Assembly (NCBI GenBank): GCA_030591625.1
Contig: JAUVAR010000130.1
Coordinates: 1 to 7,176, forward strand
Direction of reading: 5' to 3'
Length of the DNA: 7,176 nucleotides
From: Candidatus Zixiibacteriota bacterium
GTDB lineage: Bacteria; Zixibacteria; MSB-5A5; GN15; FEB-12
Shown here: positions 1 through 5,723 of the stretch, in pieces
Position numbering within the stretch: the first letter of the stretch is position 1
Layout of the letters: the number at the start of each line of letters is the position of its first letter
The notes under the pieces: generated by a model
Databases searched by the model: none
The model's input: the letters and a program-made list of their open reading frames with translations, nothing else
Told to the model about the DNA's origin: nothing
Made by a program: the position numbers and the translations under genes

Positions 1-1576
1 CAACCTCGCCGCCATCTTGATTCTTGTCACGGAACCTGTGATCGGCCACAGCTCTGTTTTCGTATCCAATCAGTCTATACGAACGCACTACCTTAGGATC
101 AAACTCAACCTGAATCTTTACATCACGAGCCAGCATTGCCATCTTGCTCGCAAAGTTAGAAGCGAACTGTCTTTCGATCTCATCCATCTCATTGATATAC
201 GAATAACGACCATCACCTTTTGCAGCTAACTGTTCGAGTAAAACGTCGTTGTAATTGCCCATTCCATAACCATAAGCATTAAGTCTGATGCCACGTTTCA
301 CTGCTCTCTGTATATCATCCATTATTCCACCGGCAGTTGTGCTACCAACATTGGCGACACCATCACTAAGCAGGATAACAACATTAGTTCTTGTCTTACT
401 GTATTGTCGGTTTGCTATCTCGTAACCAAGACAAAGCCCCGCTTCGGCATTCGTAGAACCGATAGGGCTAAGTGCGTTGATTGCTCGCATTATCTCACCT
501 TTGCGCGAGATAGAAACTGGCTGTAATCTTACTGTAGCACTATTATTGTATGCTATGATTGCTACCTTGTCACCTTTCTTTAGCTGACTTACCGCAGTAC
601 GTAACGAGCGTCTTACCATTTCGATACGATTATCCTGTCGCATCGAACCTGAAATATCAACGACAAAGGTAATACTCAAGGGCTTACGTTCTCCCTTTGT
701 TTGCTCACGTCCTTTGATGCCTACCTTCAACAATGCGCTTCGGTTGTCATCGGGCGACAAGAACAACTCTGTAAAGATTCTAAATTTGTCGTGCGAGGGC
801 GGGTTGTAGCCATAGTCAAAATGATTAACAAACTCTTCAACACGAATTGCATCTACAGGTGGCATCATTCCACGGTCGAGATAACTTTTGGCTATCAGAT
901 AGGAAGCATCATCGACGTCTATTGCAAAAGTTGAGAAACGATCACGATTAGTATTTACAAAACCGTTGGTTCCATAGTTTTGAAAGAACATATCATGAGG
1001 CCTGTTGAAATAATCATTTTCTACTATTTGTGGACGTTCATTAGAACTCGAATGCAATTCTGATCGATAACCTTTAATCTTATTATCAATTGGTTTTGGA
1101 ACCATGATTGATTGATACCTCACAGCTGGTGCATTATATGTTCCTTTTGAACCCTTAACTTTTTTATCATCTTTCTTTTCAGATTCCTGGGGCTTGTAAT
1201 CGTTTCCAAGCACATTTAATCTTAATGAATCTCGGTTTTCAGTTTTACAATTCAATGATATTTTAGTTTTCTTCCCGGATACAACCGCTACTGTATGACT
1301 ACCACTGATTGTCAGTGATTTAATGTCGGGATGACTGATTACGATTTCAAACTGCCCAACCGGAACATCTTTGATAATAAAATATCCGGTCGAGTTTGTT
1401 TCGGCTCCCAAATTGGTCCCGACAATACCGACCCAAGCTTCTGAAACCGGGAGTCCGGTAGCATCATCAGTTACTATTCCTTCAATTGTTCCTGTCGGTG
1501 CTGCTACACCAATTACCGGAACGATCAGAAAAACAACCAGCACCAGTTGAATCATCTTTGATAGTGTCGTTTTCAT
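1..1576 (-). CDS. Exported VWA-domain protein, YfbK family, with N-terminal carboxypeptidase-regulatory-like domain (3' end outside window)
   Basis: The visible 525 residues read without a stop to the left edge, so the gene is partial at its 3' end. The ATG at 1576 is preceded by AGGAG (1583-1587) six bases away. Residues 1-26 are a signal peptide (basic start, then a run of L/V/I, ending GVAA). Residues about 29-110 resemble a carboxypeptidase-regulatory-like beta-sandwich (GTIEGIVTDDATG..., then GYFIIKDVPVG). A charged Lys/Asp/Glu-rich linker follows (about 120-190). Residues about 212-292 match the N-terminal region of YfbK-type proteins (STFAIDVDDASY, PPVDAIRVEEFVNHFDY). The VWA domain spans about 298-475 with a complete metal-ion-dependent adhesion site: D307-S309-S311 (DISGS), T375 and D405 (LLSDG). 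From about 480 (KIQVEFDPKVV, then YRLIGYENR) the YfbK C-terminal domain begins and is cut. The VWA fold usually mediates metal-dependent protein binding; the cellular role of this family is not established. The location is probably periplasmic or surface. It is transcribed away from the M16 operon. Confidence 0.93.
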   Translation of the reverse strand, partial: MKTTLSKMIQLVLVVFLIVPVIGVAAPTGTIEGIVTDDATGLPVSEAWVGIVGTNLGAETNSTGYFIIKDVPVGQFEIVISHPDIKSLTISGSHTVAVVSGKKTKISLNCKTENRDSLRLNVLGNDYKPQESEKKDDKKVKGSKGTYNAPAVRYQSIMVPKPIDNKIKGYRSELHSSSNERPQIVENDYFNRPHDMFFQNYGTNGFVNTNRDRFSTFAIDVDDASYLIAKSYLDRGMMPPVDAIRVEEFVNHFDYGYNPPSHDKFRIFTELFLSPDDNRSALLKVGIKGREQTKGERKPLSITFVVDISGSMRQDNRIEMVRRSLRTAVSQLKKGDKVAIIAYNNSATVRLQPVSISRKGEIMRAINALSPIGSTNAEAGLCLGYEIANRQYSKTRTNVVILLSDGVANVGSTTAGGIMDDIQRAVKRGIRLNAYGYGMGNYNDVLLEQLAAKGDGRYSYINEMDEIERQFASNFASKMAMLARDVKIQVEFDPKVVRSYRLIGYENRAVADHRFRDKNQDGGEV

Positions 1577-1669
1577 CTTTGTCTCCTAAAGTTTTGAGTT
1601 CGTCTTCCCCCCCAATACAGGCCGAGATATGTTTTCTTCCAAAATATTCAATACCAGCCTTATTTTGTC

Positions 1670-1683
1670 TGCATTAAGATGCA
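1670..1683. repeat. Short inverted repeat TGCAT-TAAG-ATGCA, possible operator
   Basis: The arms TGCAT (1670-1674) and ATGCA (1679-1683) are perfect inverted copies around a 4-base spacer. The repeat lies about 90 bases upstream of the VWA start and about 107 bases upstream of the M16 start, where a regulator could affect both genes. Arms of five bases occur by chance fairly often, so a binding role is only a suggestion. Confidence 0.25.
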
Positions 1684-1719
1684 ATGAGCCCTACTGACAA
1701 GAAAAGCACTATGATTAGC

Positions 1720-1748
1720 TTGACAGAGCTTGATATCGGTAACTTATT
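1720..1748 (+). promoter_or_regulatory. Candidate sigma70-like promoter for the M16 operon
   Basis: A perfect -35 consensus TTGACA (1720-1725) is followed after 17 bases by CTTATT (1743-1748), which matches TATAAT at only three of six positions. Transcription from here would give a leader of about 35 bases containing the AGGAG at 1778-1782. The weak -10 makes the assignment tentative. A second pair, TTGGCA (1747-1752) and TATACT (1769-1774) with 16-base spacing, matches better but would start transcription within or just after the ribosome binding site. Confidence 0.35.
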
Positions 1749-1790
1749 GGCATCAATTATCTTAAATATATACTTACAGGAGTAAAAGAT

Positions 1791-3308
1791 ATGCGTAGAT
1801 TCATTCAGGGCGGCGTTCTGACAGTCTGCTTATTTCTGTTGATTTCAGTTTCGGTCAATGCTTTCGATTTTGGCGAACTGGAAAAGCAGATTTCTGAGCG
1901 GACTCTCGACAACGGTCTCAAAATTATTGTTATGGAAAACCATGACGCCCCGGTTGCATCGTTTGTAACATGGGCGAATGTAGGCTCGGTTGATGATCCC
2001 AAAGGCTATACCGGAATTGCCCATATGTTCGAACATATGGCATTCAAAGGTACCACCACTTTAGGGACAACCGATATCGACAAAGAGCTTGAACTTATCG
2101 CCATCGAAGATTCACTCTTTATGGCCCTTCGTTCTGAACGCACCAAAGGTGCGCAAACAGATACTGCTCTATTAGCAACGCTCGAAGAACAATATGAAGC
2201 TGCTCGCGAAGCTTCTTTCGAGCTTGTTGTACCTAACGCATTTGGTCAACTGATCGACCGTGAAGGTGGTGTGGGACTCAACGCCGGTACCGGCGATGAT
2301 ATGACAATCTATTTCTATTCGCTCCCCTCAAACAAAGTTGAACTTTGGATGGCTTTGGAATCGGAACGATTCTTAAACCCGGTACTCCGTGAAATGTACA
2401 AAGAACGTGATGTTGTTGCCGAAGAACGTCGTATGCGTACCGAGTCTTCTCCCTTCGGGAAACTCATTGAGGAATTCAAAGCACTCGCATTCAAATCTCA
2501 TCCATACAGAAATCCAGGTATCGGACACATGTCTGATATTCAGTATTATTCTCGTGATGAAGCAAAAGCTTTCTTTGATAAATATTATAGTCCGTCAAAT
2601 CTGGTTATCTGTATTACCGGCGATGTTAAGCCTAAGAAGATATTCAAGATGGCCGAAGAATATTGGGGACGGATAGCATATCGTCCAGCTCCCGACAGGA
2701 TCGCAACCGTCGAACCAAAACAGCTTGGCGAACGGCGCATGGTGATCGACGACAAGTCACAGCCAATCTTCCTCTGTGGCTGGCATATCCCCGATCAGAA
2801 TCATTCAGACTTACCGGCTATCAGTGCGATGCTTGACTATCTCGGTCAGGGACGCACATCGATATTAAACAAACGATTGGTAAAAGAAAAGAAAATCGCC
2901 GTTCAGGTAATGGCAACGGCAGGTTTCTTTGGGGGCAAGTACCCATCTACTGCAATAGCACTTGCAGTTCCTTCTCAAGGTCATACTAATGAAGAGTGTG
3001 AAGTTGAAATTCTTGCAGGAATAAAACAACTGCAATCTGAAATGCTTACTTCGGAAGAAGTTGATCAAATAAAAGCTCGCACATTGTCAAGCTTCATCCG
3101 CGGACTTGGGTCCAACGTCGGCATGGCAATGCAACTGGCTGGCTACCAAACATTCACAGGTGATTGGCGGAATATGTTCAAGGAATTGGACAAAATCAAT
3201 GCAGTAACACCGGAAGATATTAAACGTGTTGCCAACCTTTATTTCAATAATACAAATCGTACTGTAGTTATGCTTGAGAACACAGAAAGTTCTGAGGAAG
3301 GTAACTAA
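1791..3308 (+). CDS. Exported M16B zinc metallopeptidase, catalytic subunit
   Basis: This 505-residue protein belongs to the pitrilysin/insulinase (M16) family, zinc peptidases that cut peptides inside a two-domain clamshell. Residues 1-24 form a signal peptide (MRRFIQGG, hydrophobic core, cleavage probably after VNA), so it should act in the periplasm. The zinc motif HMFEH is at 78-82, with E81 the catalytic base and H78/H82 ligands; the third ligand is probably E212 in VVAEERRMR. The distance from H82 to E212 (130 residues) exceeds the usual roughly 75 because of a charged helical insertion at about 103-160. The M16 C-terminal domain follows (about 250-430, YYSPSNLVICITGDV). Its usual VREKRGLAY-like segment reads LVKEKKIAV, so the conserved Arg is K365 and the Tyr is V371; these are supplied intact by the next gene. 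AGGAG at 1778-1782 sits eight bases before the ATG. It is the first gene of an operon, one base ahead of the second M16 gene. Confidence 0.95.
   Translation: MRRFIQGGVLTVCLFLLISVSVNAFDFGELEKQISERTLDNGLKIIVMENHDAPVASFVTWANVGSVDDPKGYTGIAHMFEHMAFKGTTTLGTTDIDKELELIAIEDSLFMALRSERTKGAQTDTALLATLEEQYEAAREASFELVVPNAFGQLIDREGGVGLNAGTGDDMTIYFYSLPSNKVELWMALESERFLNPVLREMYKERDVVAEERRMRTESSPFGKLIEEFKALAFKSHPYRNPGIGHMSDIQYYSRDEAKAFFDKYYSPSNLVICITGDVKPKKIFKMAEEYWGRIAYRPAPDRIATVEPKQLGERRMVIDDKSQPIFLCGWHIPDQNHSDLPAISAMLDYLGQGRTSILNKRLVKEKKIAVQVMATAGFFGGKYPSTAIALAVPSQGHTNEECEVEILAGIKQLQSEMLTSEEVDQIKARTLSSFIRGLGSNVGMAMQLAGYQTFTGDWRNMFKELDKINAVTPEDIKRVANLYFNNTNRTVVMLENTESSEEGN
3294..3301 (+). promoter_or_regulatory. 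Ribosome binding site that fixes the start of the second M16 gene
   Basis: GAGGAAGG lies inside the last codons of the upstream gene and ends eight bases before the ATG at 3310. An in-frame ATG at 3274 would lengthen the protein by 12 residues (MRTQKVLRKVTK) and overlap the upstream gene by 35 bases. Starting at 3310 instead gives a standard signal peptide beginning MKKYITILLA and good ribosome-binding-site spacing, so 3310 is preferred. Confidence 0.75.
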
Positions 3309-3309
3309 G

Positions 3310-5451
3310 ATGAAAAAGTATATTACAATTTTATTAGCAGTATTTTTTACTGCCTCTCTCCTGTGCACAGGAGCAATAGCTCAGGATATTTCAAAAATTA
3401 AATATCCGGCAGTAAATAAACTGAAAATGCCTGTAATCGAAAAAATAACTCTCGATAATGGCATCAGACTTTATTTAGTAGAAGACAATAAACTGCCAAC
3501 TTTCAATATTTCTGTACGCATCAATGGCGGTGACTATCTTGAACCTGCCGACAAAGTTGGATTGGTTTCTATCCTTGGACAAACGATGCGAACCGGTGGT
3601 ACCACTAAATGGACCGGCGACGAACTTGATGAACTTCTCGAAGGTGTGGGCGCCTCGGTTGAAACTTATGGTAGCTTTACATCGTGTGGTGCATCTGTTT
3701 CATCTTTGTCCGATTTCTCTGCCACAGGTATAGAAATCCTGGCTCAAATTCTTCGCAACCCAACTTTCGACGAAGATAAAATCGAACTTGCTAAAGTGCA
3801 GGAAAAGGCTGGGATATCTCGTCGAAATGATGACCCCGATCAAATCGGCAATCGTGAATTCGCCAAAATGATCTATGGCGACAACTCCGTTTTTTCACGC
3901 TATACCGAATATAAAACGATCAATAATATCACCCGCGAAGACCTTGTTCAATTCCATAGCGCCTATTGTGCCCCACAGAATGTACAGATGGCTATCTGGG
4001 GTGATTTCAAGAAAGATGATATCGTCAAACTGATCAAAGCTCACTTCGGTGACTGGAAAATAAATTCTGTTGAAGTCCCTCCCCTTCCGGAAGTCGATTA
4101 CCAATATCGCTCCGAAGTACGCTATGCTGACAAAACTGACATCAATCAATCCAAAATATTAATGGGACATATTGGTGGCCGGGTCGGAGATGAAGACTAC
4201 GCTGCAACAATCATAATGAACAGTATTCTTGGTGGTGGTTTTGGCAACCGGATGTTTAATACTATCCGTTCAAAAGAAGGGCTCGCCTATGCGACCTACG
4301 GTGTTTACACTGCCAACATTTCATATCCGGGAGTATTCAGGAATTACACAGCGACCAAATCAGAAACGACTGCCAAGGCGATTCGTGAGATGATCAAAGT
4401 GATTAGATCGATGCAGACCGATCCTCCTTCAGATGTAGAACTTTCAAAAGCAAAAGACAGTTACCTCAATTCATTTGTTTTCAAATTTGACACTAAATCT
4501 GAAGTTGTCAATCGGATCATGTCGTATGATTTCTACGGCTTACCAGAAAATCATCTGCAATTGCTCAAAGAAAAGATTGAGAAGGTTACATCCGACGATG
4601 TTGTTGCCGCCGCCAAAGCAAGACTCCGTCCGGATAAACTCTGTCTCTTTGTAACCGGTAACACAACAGAATTTGATTCGCCACTTGGTGATCTCGGGTT
4701 TGGTGTAGCGACTGAGGTTGATATAACAATTCCATCGGCCGAAGATAAACCAGAGCTGGTTATAAATGCTGAGACACTTGCTATGGGCAAAGAGTTATTT
4801 GCAAAAACAATCACAGCTCACGGTGGATTAGATAAATTTAAATCTATTAAAACAACTTCTGGTACAGGAACAGTTTCTATTATCACTCCAAACGGTCCCT
4901 TCCCTCTAGCATTTGAGGAATATACCGAATTTCCCGACAACCGTTATCAGGCCTATATTACACCGGCCGGCAAGATGTACGATATTCACACATCTGCGGG
5001 TGGTTGGAAAACCGATCAGCAAACAGGCCAAATAGTTGCCAAGAGTGAAGAAGAATTGACTAAAGATGAAGTCAACAAGTTCAAAAACATTGTTCACCTG
5101 TTTATGACAGCCGGTGAGCCTGAGTATCAAACAGTGTACAATGGCTCTGGTTCAGTTGGTGACACACCGGTTGAATATATTTCCATTGTTGACGGTAATG
5201 GCACAATGACTTGCCGACTCGCTGTTAAAAAGAGTAACGGTGAGCTGGTAGCAAAATACTTTGAGGATGAAACTCCTACCGGAAGTGGCAACGTTGAAGA
5301 AATTTATACAGAATTTCTTGATGTTGCCGGAATGAAGATTCCTGTTGGGATGGATCGGTTCCTTGAGGGCCGAAAAGTTCTCGGAGTTAATTTTGAAAAA
5401 TTCGAGATAAATGTCACTATCCCCGAAGGAACTTTTGATAAACCTCAATAA
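3310..5451 (+). CDS. Exported M16 peptidase-like subunit with degenerate zinc site and extra C-terminal domain
   Basis: This is a 713-residue partner of the preceding peptidase. Residues 1-24 are a signal peptide (cleavage likely at AIA, before QDIS). The M16 N-terminal domain is at about 42-195. Where active enzymes have HxxEH, this protein has S87-I-L-G90-Q91, so both His and the Glu are lost and it cannot bind zinc there. The M16 C-terminal domain (about 205-440) keeps LGGGFGNRMFNTIRSKEGLAY, with R320 and Y327 at the positions that bind substrate in M16B enzymes. It is therefore inferred to be the substrate-binding subunit of a heteromer with the product of 1791-3308. M16B subunits are usually about 420-480 residues. 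Here an additional domain fills about 485-713, starting AMGKELFAKTITAHGGLDKFK and then strand-rich, resembling the lipoprotein-carrier-like beta domains attached to some secreted M16 proteins; that identification is tentative. The gene starts one base after the upstream stop and ends just before a terminator. Confidence 0.93.
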   Translation: MKKYITILLAVFFTASLLCTGAIAQDISKIKYPAVNKLKMPVIEKITLDNGIRLYLVEDNKLPTFNISVRINGGDYLEPADKVGLVSILGQTMRTGGTTKWTGDELDELLEGVGASVETYGSFTSCGASVSSLSDFSATGIEILAQILRNPTFDEDKIELAKVQEKAGISRRNDDPDQIGNREFAKMIYGDNSVFSRYTEYKTINNITREDLVQFHSAYCAPQNVQMAIWGDFKKDDIVKLIKAHFGDWKINSVEVPPLPEVDYQYRSEVRYADKTDINQSKILMGHIGGRVGDEDYAATIIMNSILGGGFGNRMFNTIRSKEGLAYATYGVYTANISYPGVFRNYTATKSETTAKAIREMIKVIRSMQTDPPSDVELSKAKDSYLNSFVFKFDTKSEVVNRIMSYDFYGLPENHLQLLKEKIEKVTSDDVVAAAKARLRPDKLCLFVTGNTTEFDSPLGDLGFGVATEVDITIPSAEDKPELVINAETLAMGKELFAKTITAHGGLDKFKSIKTTSGTGTVSIITPNGPFPLAFEEYTEFPDNRYQAYITPAGKMYDIHTSAGGWKTDQQTGQIVAKSEEELTKDEVNKFKNIVHLFMTAGEPEYQTVYNGSGSVGDTPVEYISIVDGNGTMTCRLAVKKSNGELVAKYFEDETPTGSGNVEEIYTEFLDVAGMKIPVGMDRFLEGRKVLGVNFEKFEINVTIPEGTFDKPQ

Positions 5452-5467
5452 TTGATACGCTTTTTGT

Positions 5468-5510
5468 CAGGGGTGGTATGGCCACACAGTGCGGCTCCAC
5501 CCCTGTTTTT
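5468..5510 (+). terminator. Rho-independent terminator of the M16 operon
   Basis: The perfect 9-bp arms CAGGGGTGG (5468-5476) and CCACCCCTG (5497-5505) flank a 20-base loop and are followed directly by TTTTT (5506-5510). Part of the loop can pair further (GCC 5481-5483 with GGC 5493-5495). It begins 16 bases after the stop codon of the second M16 gene. The opposite strand lacks a matching T run, so it works in the plus direction only. Confidence 0.9.
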
Positions 5511-5579
5511 GTTATTCATTTCTGACTAACTCTGAAACTTTCTTATAATCGATATTTCCTACCTGCTCTACCTTGATTA

Positions 5580-5596
5580 AAATATTCTGAATATTT
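5580..5596. repeat. Perfect inverted repeat AAATATT-CTG-AATATTT
   Basis: Seven-base arms (5580-5586 and 5590-5596) surround a 3-base centre. It lies about 63 bases upstream of the candidate -35 of the next gene, so an activator site or curved DNA is possible. AATATT is itself palindromic and the region is AT-rich, so chance is a real alternative. Confidence 0.3.
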
Positions 5597-5658
5597 GTCA
5601 TATTTGAGATAATTATCACTTCAGAGTGTCCAAAATGCTCATTCTTTTAGACAAAAAC

Positions 5659-5687
5659 TTGACATCAACCGTCTTCTTCAATAGTGT
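5659..5687 (+). promoter_or_regulatory. Candidate sigma70-like promoter for the secreted-protein gene
   Basis: TTGACA (5659-5664) matches the -35 consensus perfectly. After 17 bases TAGTGT (5682-5687) matches TATAAT at three of six positions. It would give a leader of about 30 bases carrying GGAGGG. The arrangement, a perfect -35 with a weak -10, is the same as in the candidate promoter of the M16 operon. Confidence 0.4.
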
Positions 5688-5723
5688 TGTGCTTACGAAA
5701 AATATCATGACCGGAGGGTTTGT

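Larger units (their letters stand above)
1577..1790. other. Divergent intergenic region between the VWA gene and the M16 operon
   Basis: These 214 bases separate two divergently transcribed genes and must hold both promoters. I see an AGGAG for each gene (1583-1587 on minus, 1778-1782 on plus), a TTGACA at 1720-1725 on the plus strand, a short perfect inverted repeat at 1670-1683, and a run of seven C at 1607-1613, which is G7 in the leader of the VWA gene. No convincing small gene or RNA gene was recognised. For the minus strand I found no confident -35/-10 pair. Confidence 0.8.
5511..5723. other. Intergenic region upstream of the secreted-protein gene
   Basis: This AT-rich stretch lies between the terminator and the next start codon. 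It contains a palindromic AT motif at 5580-5596, a TTGACA at 5659-5664 and the ribosome binding site GGAGGG at 5713-5718. I recognised no coding region, tRNA or riboswitch in it. Confidence 0.7.

Noticed and set aside
701..934. Plus-strand open frame of 77 codons
   Set aside because: It lies wholly inside the VWA gene on the other strand, which has clear domain content; this frame has no recognisable protein features.
1486..1677. Plus-strand open frame of 63 codons near the divergent intergenic region
   Set aside because: It overlaps the 5' end of the VWA gene in antisense, including its signal peptide and ribosome binding site, and its Ser/Pro-rich translation has no supporting feature.
1747..1774. 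TTGGCA/TATACT promoter-like pair with 16-base spacing
   Set aside because: It matches consensus well, but transcription would begin around 1781, inside or after the AGGAG of the M16 gene, leaving almost no usable leader.
3274..3309. Upstream in-frame ATG that would extend the second M16 protein by 12 residues
   Set aside because: It puts a basic stretch ahead of a normal signal peptide and overlaps the previous gene; the ATG at 3310 has GAGGAAGG at suitable spacing.
3087..3368. Minus-strand open frame of 93 codons across the junction of the two M16 genes
   Set aside because: It is antisense to two well-supported genes and its translation resembles no known protein.
3325..3370. Possible lipobox around C19 in the second M16 protein
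   Set aside because: The residues before the Cys are S-L-L, with Leu at -1, which does not fit a lipobox; AIA before QD is a better signal peptidase I site.
5152..5448. Minus-strand open frame of 98 codons
   Set aside because: It is antisense to the C-terminal domain of the second M16 gene, with no plausible ribosome binding site or domain noticed; best explained as a shadow frame.
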